Assembly (NCBI RefSeq): GCF_000818395.1
Contig: NZ_JWJG01000028.1
Span: 1,022,726-1,086,725, forward strand
Source of the DNA: Noviherbaspirillum autotrophicum
GTDB lineage: Bacteria; Pseudomonadota; Gammaproteobacteria; Burkholderiales; Burkholderiaceae_D
Direction of reading: 5' to 3'
DNA length: 64,000 nucleotides
Part shown: piece after piece, positions 8,037 to 15,832 of the stretch
Numbering within the stretch: position 1 is the first letter of the stretch
Layout: the number at the start of each line of letters is the position of its first letter
Notes under the pieces: generated by a model
What the model saw: the letters and a program-made list of their open reading frames with translations, nothing else
The model's database searches: none
Told to the model about the DNA's origin: nothing
Position numbers and translations under genes: made by a program

Positions 8037-10589
8037 TTAATGGAATCGTCTGGATAGCATGGGTTCAATTTGATCGGATGGCAAAGGGCCGGAATAGAAA
8101 AAGCCCTGTCCATAGTCGCACCCGGCTTGTTTCAGGAAATCGCGTTGCGCCTGCGTTTCGATGCCTTCCGCAATGACCTTCAGCCCAAGCTTGTGTGCCA
8201 TGACGATCATCGTTTCCGCGATCGTGCAGTTGCCTTTGTGGGCTGGAATATCCTTTACAAAGGACTGATCAATTTTCAGGTAGTCGATGTCGAACTTTTG
8301 CAGGTAAGCCATGGAAGAATAGCCAGTTCCGAAGTCGTCAATGGCAACCTGGATACCTGCATCGCGGTATTCCAGCAACTTGTCGCTCACTTGTGGAGAG
8401 GCATCGAGCAACAGGCCTTCGGTAATTTCCACGATGATGTTCGCCGGTGGAATAGCGCGATCTTTAAGATACCGCAGCCAGTCATGTTCCAAGTGGCGTC
8501 GACTAAACTGCGATGGTGACTTGTTCACTGCAATCTTAATCGCCATGCCGGTGTGCTCGCTCCATCGTTTCCAGCAGGTCGCGGCTTCATGAAACACCCA
8601 GTTGCCGATATCGCCCATTAATCCGGCTTCTTCAGCAATCGGAATGAAAATCGAAGGCGCAACCTTTCCAAGCTTGGGGTGCTCCCAGCGCAGCAATGCT
8701 TCAACTTCGGCAATGTGTCCATCACTCAAGTCGATCACGGGCTGGAATTCGAGGAATAGCTGCCGTGACGAGATCGCCCGACGTAGCTCTGTCGATACAC
8801 GCAAGCGCGCATGCGCCCGGTCATCCATCTCTTGCGTGAAATAACTGAACTGGTTTTTGCCAGTTGCCTTCGCGTTGTACATCGCCTGGTCGGCCTTGCG
8901 CAGCAAGTCGTCGATACGTTCGGCATCCAATGGGTAGATTGCCACTCCCAAGCTGGCAGTGATCTGCGCAGTCTCGTTCCCGACGCTAAACGGTTGGGAC
9001 AGGCTGGAAAGAATGTCCTGGCAAACGTACTCCACGTGTCCCGGTTCATGCAAGTCTCTCAGGAGCACGATGAACTCGTCGCCGCCAAGGCGGCCAAGCA
9101 TGTCGGTTGAACGAGTGCAGCGCTTGATGCGATGCGCAGCTTCCATCAATAGCAGGTCGCCAGCTTCGTGCCCGTAGATATCATTGACCTCCTTGAATCC
9201 ATCCAGATCAATAAAGAGCAAGGCGGCCTTATTCCCGGCGCGCCGTGCTTTACGTAGCTCGTCTTCAGCTTCATTGAGGAAATGTCGCCGGTTCGGAAGA
9301 CTGGTCAGCACATCCAGATTCGCGTGCCGCCATACCATCTGCTCTGACTCCTTTCTTGCCGTGATGTCAGAGACAATCCCGGTCATCGCCAATGCCCGTC
9401 CGCCTTCATCACGAGACACGACAACGCCACGGGATACGACCCATTTCCAGCGCTGCCCCTCACACCGGACACGGTATTCGCATTCGTAGACAGGCACGAT
9501 CCCGTTCAGCGTGGCGCACAGCGCAGCTTCTCTTCGGTCATGATCGTCCGGGTGCACGAGCTTACTGAAATTCACTTCGCCATCAAGACTGTTATTTTCC
9601 GGATAGCCAAGAATTTTCTTGAGGCCGTCAGAGAGGACATACGTGTTGCGATCGACATCCCAATCCCATACGCCTTCCCCCGTGCCTTCCACCGCCAATT
9701 TCAAGCGTTCATTCATGACGCGTAACTTTTCCTCGTCCGCCATTTTCTGGGTCAAATCACGCACCAGAATTTGAATGGCGGGCTGGCTGTTCCATGAAGC
9801 CTTGCCGGAAATTCCCTGCAAATAAATCATGGTGCCGTCGACGCGACGAACACGCCATGTGTATGGGGGATTGGACCCACCGTGCTCCAGTGCACTCGCG
9901 ATCCGATCCTGCATCGTCTTCCATGATGCAGGATCAAGAAAATCGCTTGGCGAATGACCGATGATTTCGCTTGCATCCGTTGCGCCAAGAAGCCGGATGA
10001 TGGAGTGGTTGGCGTAAACAAACTTATCATCCACCAGTACAAGGATGCCGTCAGGGCTGACCTCCGTTAATAGTCGGAATCGCTCCTCGCTTGCACGAAG
10101 CGCCTCCTCGACGCTTTTTCGATCGCTAATGTCCATCGCAATGCCGATGATCTGTACTGGATTTCCCGATAAATCCTTGTTGATTGTTCCTCGCACCAAA
10201 AGCCATGTCATACCGCCGGACGGGAGCGTTATCCGGCACTCGACGCTAAAGGGCTTGTTCGCCTCTGTAGCAACCTTTATCGCTTGTTCCGTTTTGGCGA
10301 CGTCATCCTTGGTCAGGAAACGTTGCCATTCCTCTTCGCCCAGACTGCGAAACGCAGCGGGCAGTTCGAGCATTTGCGCGAGGACCGGGCAGATATGGAC
10401 ACAATGTTTTCCGGGGTCGCTCTCCCACACGCCAATGCCGGCTGCCTCTGCGGCAAGTTGATGGAGAACAGTGTGATCTGGCATGGGAATGCTCGTTTCG
10501 CGCATGTCTTGCGAATCGGGGGAAACACTAACGGCGGACAGTTCTTTTTTTCTTAGATGATTGATTTCCTTAAAGCGGTGTTCTGTCAT
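8037..10589 (-). CDS. PAS-GGDEF-EAL c-di-GMP signalling protein
   Basis: Protein of 850 aa for turnover of cyclic di-GMP. Three PAS/PAC sensor modules occupy roughly 40-420, with PAC signatures MDISDRKS and VSDITARKESE. The diguanylate cyclase domain has an intact GGDEF at 502-506 (GRLGGDEFIVLLRD), and the phosphodiesterase domain has EAL at 630-632 in EVEALLRWEHP, plus DDFGTGYSSMAYL. No transmembrane segment is evident, so it is probably cytosolic. The ATG at 10589 has an AGGAGAG ribosome-binding site. The gene is visibly less GC-rich than its neighbours and lies inside a repeat-flanked block that separates pqqBCAD from pqqE, consistent with later acquisition. Confidence 0.95.
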   Translation of the reverse strand: MTEHRFKEINHLRKKELSAVSVSPDSQDMRETSIPMPDHTVLHQLAAEAAGIGVWESDPGKHCVHICPVLAQMLELPAAFRSLGEEEWQRFLTKDDVAKTEQAIKVATEANKPFSVECRITLPSGGMTWLLVRGTINKDLSGNPVQIIGIAMDISDRKSVEEALRASEERFRLLTEVSPDGILVLVDDKFVYANHSIIRLLGATDASEIIGHSPSDFLDPASWKTMQDRIASALEHGGSNPPYTWRVRRVDGTMIYLQGISGKASWNSQPAIQILVRDLTQKMADEEKLRVMNERLKLAVEGTGEGVWDWDVDRNTYVLSDGLKKILGYPENNSLDGEVNFSKLVHPDDHDRREAALCATLNGIVPVYECEYRVRCEGQRWKWVVSRGVVVSRDEGGRALAMTGIVSDITARKESEQMVWRHANLDVLTSLPNRRHFLNEAEDELRKARRAGNKAALLFIDLDGFKEVNDIYGHEAGDLLLMEAAHRIKRCTRSTDMLGRLGGDEFIVLLRDLHEPGHVEYVCQDILSSLSQPFSVGNETAQITASLGVAIYPLDAERIDDLLRKADQAMYNAKATGKNQFSYFTQEMDDRAHARLRVSTELRRAISSRQLFLEFQPVIDLSDGHIAEVEALLRWEHPKLGKVAPSIFIPIAEEAGLMGDIGNWVFHEAATCWKRWSEHTGMAIKIAVNKSPSQFSRRHLEHDWLRYLKDRAIPPANIIVEITEGLLLDASPQVSDKLLEYRDAGIQVAIDDFGTGYSSMAYLQKFDIDYLKIDQSFVKDIPAHKGNCTIAETMIVMAHKLGLKVIAEGIETQAQRDFLKQAGCDYGQGFFYSGPLPSDQIEPMLSRRFH

Positions 10590-10637
10590 CAAGCTCTCTC
10601 CTGAGTATCTGCTTTGGAGTGATTATCAGAAACTCAA

Positions 10638-10654
10638 GTTCAATAGAGTTGAAC
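10638..10654. promoter_or_regulatory. Inverted repeat upstream of the GGDEF/EAL gene
   Basis: GTTCAA-N5-TTGAAC, a perfect 6-bp dyad 49 bp upstream of the GGDEF/EAL start codon. Candidate operator. The rest of the 214-bp gap to the next gene shows nothing else I recognise. Confidence 0.35.
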
Positions 10655-10806
10655 GGACCAGGCCTTCCCACTGTACCGATGCAGCGCGCCAGCTATTGAA
10701 AAGGAAGGCAAGCAAGCTCCCGGCTTATGGATAACGAAAGACCTCCTGTCAATGAACTAATTGGTCGATAGATGTTCATCCATGTAACGAGACGTGGAGC
10801 GAGACG

Positions 10807-11049
10807 ATGATGGACCGGGATGCGATTTTCTTGGCAATTAGCCATATGGAAGGTGTAGACGTCGACAATTATTCGATTTGCGAGTTGTTCTCGGCAACAT
10901 TAGCTGACGTCGCCGAGAAAATTTCCAATGACGAAATGCGCCGTTTTCTTTTAGTGGGAGCGTATTTGTATAGAACGGGTCAGGAGGAACTCGATGAGCG
11001 CTTTAGTAATGGCTTTCATCTTGAGAAACCTGATGGGTTTCACCACTAA
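10807..11049 (+). CDS. Small hypothetical protein
   Basis: An 80-aa acidic, probably helical protein with a GGAGCGAGACG ribosome-binding site before ATGATG. I do not recognise a family. It has no signal peptide or membrane segment. It lies divergent from the GGDEF/EAL gene, inside the same repeat-flanked block and with similarly lower GC, so it may have arrived with it. It could also modulate that protein; there is no direct evidence. Confidence 0.55.
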   Translation: MMDRDAIFLAISHMEGVDVDNYSICELFSATLADVAEKISNDEMRRFLLVGAYLYRTGQEELDERFSNGFHLEKPDGFHH

Positions 11050-11174
11050 GATTTACAAATCTGCTTGTCGCACCATCTTGCACAGCCTCTTTGCTGTCGG
11101 GTAAGGCTGCGCCCTCCTTTTCACTCCAACCGGATAGCCCGCGCCCGCTCCAGGCAGCCTCCCGGCTCAAGAAA

Positions 11175-11216
11175 ATCGCGAGTCCACACTCGATAAAAAA
11201 CCGATCACCTTCTCCG
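11175..11216. repeat. Right copy of 41/42-bp imperfect direct repeat
   Basis: Counterpart of 7963-8003, here non-coding, 72 bp upstream of pqqE. It resembles a relic of the 3' end of pip. Its presence suggests that pip and pqqE were once adjacent and were separated by the intervening 3.2 kb. Confidence 0.65.
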
Positions 11217-11287
11217 CGCTATCTCGTCGCGCCGACCGCGGCGCCGCCCGACAATGCATCAGACATCGGAGGAGAAAGGAATCGACC

Positions 11288-12433
11288 ATGCCGAAAGAAT
11301 CGAAGGGAATCAGCCTGGACGGAAACGGACAGCCGCTGTGGCTGACGCTGGAACTCACTTACCGGTGTCCGTTGAAGTGCCCATGGTGCAACAATCCGCT
11401 GGACTTCAAGGACTATGCGCAGCGCGAGCTGTCGACCGAGGAGTGGAAACGGGTGCTGCGCGAGGGGCGCGCGCTGGGCGCCCTGCAACTCGGCTTTTCC
11501 GGCGGCGAGCCGCTGCAACGCGACGACCTGGAAGAGCTGGTGGCCTATGCCGATCAGCTCGGCTATTACACAAATCTCATCACCTCCGGCATCGGGCTCA
11601 GCGAGGAACGCATGAGCGCGCTGAAGAACGCCGGCCTGAAACAGGTGCAGCTGTCCCTGCAGTCGACCAAGGCCGAGTTGACCGATGAGCTGGTCGGCGC
11701 CCGCGCGCATGCGCGCAAGCTGGAAGCGGCGCGTCTGATCAAGGCGTACGGATTTCCGATGGTGATGAACATGCCGGTAGGCCGGCAGAACATCGACGAC
11801 ATCGATGCCATGTGCGAGTTCGCCTCCGGCCTGGGCGTCGAGTACATCGAGTTCGCCAATCTGCAGTATTACAACTGGGCGCTGGTTAACCGCGACGAGC
11901 TGATGCCCACGCTGGAACAGGTGCGCGCGGCAGAGGCGACCGTAAATCGCTGGCGCGAAAAGCTGGACGGCAGCATGACCATCTATTTCGTCATCCCCGA
12001 TTACTACGAAGGCCGGCCCAAGGCGTGCATGAACGGCTGGGGCGCGATCCACCTGACCATCGCCCCCGACGGCGTGGCCATGCCGTGCCAGGAAGCGCGC
12101 ACGATTCCAGGCCTGGAATTCGAATCGGTGCGCGACAAGCCGCTGTCATGGCTGTGGCATGAGTCGCCGCTGTTCCGCAAGTACCGCGGCCTCGACTGGC
12201 TGCCCGAGCCGTGCAGCTCCTGCTCGGAAAAGGAGAAGGATTTCGGCGGCTGCCGCTGCCAGGCCTTCCTGCTCACCGGCGACGCCTCCAACACCGATCC
12301 GGCCTGCAGCCGTTCGCCGCATCACCATCTGGTGCAGGAGGCGGTGGGCAGCGTGACGCGCCCGCTGCGCTTTCGCAAGCCGCTGTACAAGCGCGCCAGC
12401 AGCGCCGTCTCGACCGCTTTCATGGAGGATTGA
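11288..12433 (+). CDS. pqqE: PQQ biosynthesis radical SAM enzyme PqqE
   Basis: PqqE uses S-adenosylmethionine and iron-sulfur clusters to form the Glu-Tyr carbon-carbon cross-link in PqqA while it is held by PqqD. The protein is 381 aa, the normal length. The radical SAM cluster motif is Cys27-x3-Cys31-x2-Cys34 in YRCPLKCPWCNNP, followed by FSGGEPL. The C-terminal SPASM domain has MPCQEA, CSSCSEKEKDFGGCRCQAF and DPACS. A strong GGAGGAGAAAGG precedes the ATG. It lies about 8 kb from pqqA and pqqD on the opposite strand and heads a new set of coupled genes. Confidence 0.97.
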   Translation: MPKESKGISLDGNGQPLWLTLELTYRCPLKCPWCNNPLDFKDYAQRELSTEEWKRVLREGRALGALQLGFSGGEPLQRDDLEELVAYADQLGYYTNLITSGIGLSEERMSALKNAGLKQVQLSLQSTKAELTDELVGARAHARKLEAARLIKAYGFPMVMNMPVGRQNIDDIDAMCEFASGLGVEYIEFANLQYYNWALVNRDELMPTLEQVRAAEATVNRWREKLDGSMTIYFVIPDYYEGRPKACMNGWGAIHLTIAPDGVAMPCQEARTIPGLEFESVRDKPLSWLWHESPLFRKYRGLDWLPEPCSSCSEKEKDFGGCRCQAFLLTGDASNTDPACSRSPHHHLVQEAVGSVTRPLRFRKPLYKRASSAVSTAFMED

Positions 12434-12526
12434 ATGCGCCATCCCTACGACACCGCTACCGGCACGGTGCTGCTCGGCCTGCTGCTGACCGGCCTGCTGT
12501 CGGCCCTGCTGCGACTGCTGACATAA
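12434..12526 (+). CDS. 30-aa single-pass membrane peptide
   Basis: A short ORF whose ATG directly abuts the pqqE stop (TGAATG). The peptide begins MRHPYDTATG and continues as one leucine-rich hydrophobic segment (about residues 11-30), ending at TAA, with 8 bp left before the next start codon. The exact abutment to pqqE and the perfect transmembrane composition argue that it is translated. I know no family for it. It may be a small subunit of the membrane protein encoded just downstream. Confidence 0.6.
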   Translation: MRHPYDTATGTVLLGLLLTGLLSALLRLLT

Positions 12527-12534
12527 GGCGCGCG

Positions 12535-13041
12535 ATGGACGGCATTCCTTTCGATCTGCTGCTGCGCTGGACCCATTTCGCCGCCGGCATCATCTGGGTC
12601 GGACACAACTATTCGAGCGTGATCCAGCGTCCGACCTGGCAGCCGCTGGCCGCAGCCGACCTGAGCGACGACACGAGCCCGCGCTTTCAGGCGCTGCTCA
12701 ACCGCGAGCACGGTTTCTTCCGCTGGGCCTCGGTGGTTGCCTGGTGCGCCGGCATCCTGATGCTGCAGCAGCGCGGCTGGCTGGCCGGCGCGCTCGGATT
12801 GCAGGGTGCGCTGGCGCCGATCGGCGTGGGCACCTACATCGGCACGCTGATGATGGCCAATGTCTGGCTGGTGCTCTGGCCGCACCAGCAAAAGGTGCTC
12901 GGCCTGAAGCCGGCGACGGTGGAGGAGCGCCTGCGCTGTTCACGCATCACCCATCTGTCGTCGCGCACCAATACCATGCTGTCGATCCCGCTCCTGTTTT
13001 TCATGGCCTCCAGTTCGCATGGCGGCCTGCTGGCCGGCTGA
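12535..13041 (+). CDS. Membrane protein related to the PuuD/urate-oxidase N-terminal domain
   Basis: A 168-aa integral membrane protein with about four transmembrane helices. The opening LLLRWTHFAAGIIWVGHNY resembles the N-terminal membrane domain of PuuD-type urate hydroxylases, including the histidines that may bind haem in that family. The cytochrome c part of those proteins is absent, as is any urate gene nearby. It lies between pqqE and serC with gaps of 8 and 4 bp. A role in passing electrons from a periplasmic dehydrogenase is conceivable but unproved. Confidence 0.75.
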   Translation: MDGIPFDLLLRWTHFAAGIIWVGHNYSSVIQRPTWQPLAAADLSDDTSPRFQALLNREHGFFRWASVVAWCAGILMLQQRGWLAGALGLQGALAPIGVGTYIGTLMMANVWLVLWPHQQKVLGLKPATVEERLRCSRITHLSSRTNTMLSIPLLFFMASSSHGGLLAG

Positions 13042-13045
13042 TGCC

Positions 13046-14164
13046 ATGACATTGCATCCGTCCCACCGCGTTAGCGCAGTCTGGAATTTCGCCGCAGGAC
13101 CGTCGCGCCTGCCCGACGCCGTGCTGGCGCGCGCCGGCGCGGAGTTGTTCGACCGTGGCGCAGACGGTGCGGCGGCAATCGAGCGCCCGTTTTCCGGGGC
13201 CGCCTTCCGCAGGGTGCTCGATGACGCGCGCGAGCGTCTCGCGCGCCTGCTCGCCGTGCCCGACAACTATCGCGTGCTGTTTCTCGCCGGCGGCGCCATG
13301 CACCAGTTCTCCGCGGTGCCGATGAACCTGCTCGACCCGGCGCGCGGCCTGACGCGCGTCGCCTATGCGGACTCCGGCTACTGGTCGAAGCGCGCGATGC
13401 AGGAAGCGTCGCGTTATGCGCAGGTCATCGTCGTTGCCGGGCATGCCGGCGAAAGGCCGCTGAGCGCGCCGGCAACGGGTGACTGGCGCGTGCCGCCGGA
13501 CTGCGCGTATTGCCACCTCACCGCAAATGAAACGGTCGACGGCCTGGCCTATCCCGCGTGGCCTGACACCGGCGATGTGCCGCTGGTGGCCGATGCGACG
13601 TCCTGCTTTCTCGGCGCGCCGTTCGACGTCTCCCGCTTCGGCCTGATCTATGCCAGCGCACAAAAGAATATCGGCCCGGCCGGCATGACCGTGGTCATCG
13701 TGCGCGAGGATTTGCTGCAGAGGCCGGCGCGCGCCGCCCCGTCGCCCTTCTGCTACCGACTGCAGGCGGCATCGGAGGCAGGCGTCAATACGCCGCCGAC
13801 ACTGGCCATCCAGCTCGCGGGCATGGTCTTCGAGTGGCTTGCCGACTGCGGCGGCTTGACGGCGGTGGCTGCGGCCAACCGGCGCAAGGCCGATCTCCTG
13901 TACAGCGCCATCGACAGCAGCGGCGGCTTCTATACGGCCCCGGTGGCGCCTGGCCATCGCTCGACGATGAATGTGCGCTTCCATCTGACCGACGACAGCC
14001 TGACCGAGCACTTCCTGCTTGGTGCCGAAGCGGCGGGCCTGACCCATTTGCGCGGCCATCGCCAGGTCGGCGGGCTGCGCGCCAGCCTGTACAACGCCAT
14101 GCCGCTGGCGGGCGTCGGCGCGCTGGTCGACTTCATGGCCGAATTCCAGCGGCGCCGCGGATGA
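13046..14164 (+). CDS. serC: SerC-type phosphoserine aminotransferase
   Basis: PLP-dependent aminotransferase of 372 aa, strongly SerC-like. It starts with WNFAAGPSRLP, has ASAQKNIGPAGMTVVIVRED with the PLP lysine, NTPPT, and the C-terminal GLRASLYNAMPLAGV. In known SerC the reaction is 3-phosphohydroxypyruvate plus glutamate to phosphoserine, also used in pyridoxal-phosphate synthesis. The usual PNET substrate motif reads ANET here. It is embedded in a pqqE-led set and overlaps the next gene by four bases, so it may be a second, specialised copy; whether another serC exists in the genome cannot be seen. Confidence 0.88.
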   Translation: MTLHPSHRVSAVWNFAAGPSRLPDAVLARAGAELFDRGADGAAAIERPFSGAAFRRVLDDARERLARLLAVPDNYRVLFLAGGAMHQFSAVPMNLLDPARGLTRVAYADSGYWSKRAMQEASRYAQVIVVAGHAGERPLSAPATGDWRVPPDCAYCHLTANETVDGLAYPAWPDTGDVPLVADATSCFLGAPFDVSRFGLIYASAQKNIGPAGMTVVIVREDLLQRPARAAPSPFCYRLQAASEAGVNTPPTLAIQLAGMVFEWLADCGGLTAVAAANRRKADLLYSAIDSSGGFYTAPVAPGHRSTMNVRFHLTDDSLTEHFLLGAEAAGLTHLRGHRQVGGLRASLYNAMPLAGVGALVDFMAEFQRRRG

Positions 14165-14898
14165 GCGAGAAGCAGTGGCTTGGCCTGCTCGGACTGGCCG
14201 GAGGCATCGACAAGGACGGCAGCCGGGCGGCCGAATTGCTTGCGGCGGGATTCGACAGCGTTGAATTCGGCACCGTGACGCCGCAGCCCGAGCCAGGCAT
14301 CAATCCCGGCGTTGCGGCACTGGCGGCCCGGCTCGCGGCGCTTGCCGCAAGTACCGATACGCGGATCGGGATCGGCATCGGCATGGGTGACGGCATCGAG
14401 CCGGCGGCGCTCGCGGCCGAGTGGGTCTGCGGACTGCGCGCCGCATGGGACGCAGCCGATTACCTGAGCTTCAATTTGAGCGCACGCCGTTACCGGCCGC
14501 TGTTATCCGCCGAACACCTGCCGCTGCTCAGGCGCGCCATGGAAGCCGTCGCCGCCGAGCGGCAGCGGCGCACAAAGGAATCCGGCCGCCACGTCGCACT
14601 GACGCTCAAGCTGCCGCTCGGTTCAGGCGACTTGCTCCCGCTGATATTGGCCGAGGCGGCGGCCGACGCCGGCTTTGACGCGGTCACCGCAGTGCTGCCC
14701 GAGCACGCAGAGCGCCTGGCCCGCCTGCGCCATCTGGCGGCGCGCCTGCGGGGCAAAGCGGCGCTGGTGGCCGTGGGCGGCATCCGCGACGCCGGCGATA
14801 TAGCGGCCGCCCTGGCGTGCGGCGCGAGCGGCGTGCAAGTCCATACCGCCTTTGCCCAACGCGGCGCAGCCTGCCTGGCGTCGCTGCGCGGTCGCTGA
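14161..14898 (+). CDS. Degenerate dihydroorotate dehydrogenase-like FMN protein
   Basis: A 245-aa protein with a TIM-barrel layout like class 2 dihydroorotate dehydrogenase but nearly 100 residues shorter. Preserved parts are GLAGGIDKDG, FGTVTPQPEPG and the phosphate-binding VGGIRDAGDIAAALACGASGVQVHTAF. The substrate and catalytic segments differ: the usual asparagine-rich SSPNTPGL loop reads LSFNLSARRYRP, and the NTT region reads TAVL. FMN binding seems likely, orotate chemistry unlikely. ATGA overlap with serC shows coupling to the pqqE set. It could act on a PQQ-related or amino-acid-derived metabolite. Confidence 0.8.
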   Translation: MSEKQWLGLLGLAGGIDKDGSRAAELLAAGFDSVEFGTVTPQPEPGINPGVAALAARLAALAASTDTRIGIGIGMGDGIEPAALAAEWVCGLRAAWDAADYLSFNLSARRYRPLLSAEHLPLLRRAMEAVAAERQRRTKESGRHVALTLKLPLGSGDLLPLILAEAAADAGFDAVTAVLPEHAERLARLRHLAARLRGKAALVAVGGIRDAGDIAAALACGASGVQVHTAFAQRGAACLASLRGR

Positions 14899-14925
14899 TC
14901 GCGGTTGACGCAAGGCGCCGCTTTT

Positions 14926-15702
14926 TTACCTGCCGCTGTCGGAAGCGCCGCCCTGCGTGGCGCCCGAACTGCCGCTGGCCGTGTCCGACGACATCCCGGC
15001 CAGCGCCTGCTTGAGCACGTCGGCATGCGGGTTCTGCACCAGGCCGCTGATGACGTCGTTTGCCGCTACCTCACGCTTGTAATAGGCGCCGGTCTGCTCC
15101 CGGTTGAAGCGGATGTCCTGCACGCCGATGGCGGCGCTGCCGAACAAGCCCTTGGTGCCCGACCATACGACGATATCGCCGGCACCCGCAGTGCTTTGCG
15201 CCACCTTCGACCAGTCAAGCACGGTCAGTCCGGCATCCGCGCTGAGCGCGAAATTGTTTTTCTGCCTGAAGCTGTTCACCGCCTTGTCGCTCGTCAGGAT
15301 CAGGGCGATCGGCCCGCCTTCGGCGCCGGCTTGCGCGCCGATGCTGATGCCGCCGACGTCGTAAATGGCGGGGTCGCTCCAGGTGCCGTTGTTCTTCGCC
15401 AGCAGCACGCCTGCGCCGCCGCTGCCGCCAATGCCGAGTGAGGCGCGACCGTATTCCGGCACGATAAAGACGCCCTTGGCCTGCTGCAGCAACTTGTTCA
15501 TGCCCGGTTCGTTTTCCATCCGCTTGACGACGGCGGCGGCGTCGTTGATGTGCTGCAGGGCATTCGCTTGCGCCTTGCCGGAAAACTGCATTTCCTCGCG
15601 GCCGCTATCCATGGATTGCGCGAAACCAAGGCTACCCAGCGACATCAGTGTGAGTGAACAAGCTGTAACAATTACCCGCATTTTGTATTTTTCAGCCTTC
15701 AT
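14926..15702 (-). CDS. SYLF/YSC84-domain lipid-binding protein
   Basis: A 258-aa exported protein with an N-terminal signal peptide ending near FAQS (residue 30). Its SYLF (Ysc84) domain runs from about 60 to 230, with KGVFIVPEYGRASLGIGGSGGAGVLL split by a glycine turn, then GAQAGAEGG and FSADAGL-type motifs. SYLF domains bind phosphoinositides in eukaryotes; the bacterial role is envelope-linked but unclear. The C-terminus is a low-complexity Gly/Ser tail. The ribosome-binding site AGGGACG precedes the ATG. It is convergent with the DHODH-like gene. Confidence 0.87.
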   Translation of the reverse strand: MKAEKYKMRVIVTACSLTLMSLGSLGFAQSMDSGREEMQFSGKAQANALQHINDAAAVVKRMENEPGMNKLLQQAKGVFIVPEYGRASLGIGGSGGAGVLLAKNNGTWSDPAIYDVGGISIGAQAGAEGGPIALILTSDKAVNSFRQKNNFALSADAGLTVLDWSKVAQSTAGAGDIVVWSGTKGLFGSAAIGVQDIRFNREQTGAYYKREVAANDVISGLVQNPHADVLKQALAGMSSDTASGSSGATQGGASDSGR

Positions 15703-15832
15703 TTCACGTCCCTTTCACGTTCGTTGCCTGTTCAGCCATGCGCTGCCGCACGGTTGCGCCAGAACGCCGATAAATCGCCACGCCAAATACATGCGGAAAT
15801 TTTTCAGGCAAGCAGCGCCGGTACATTACGGC

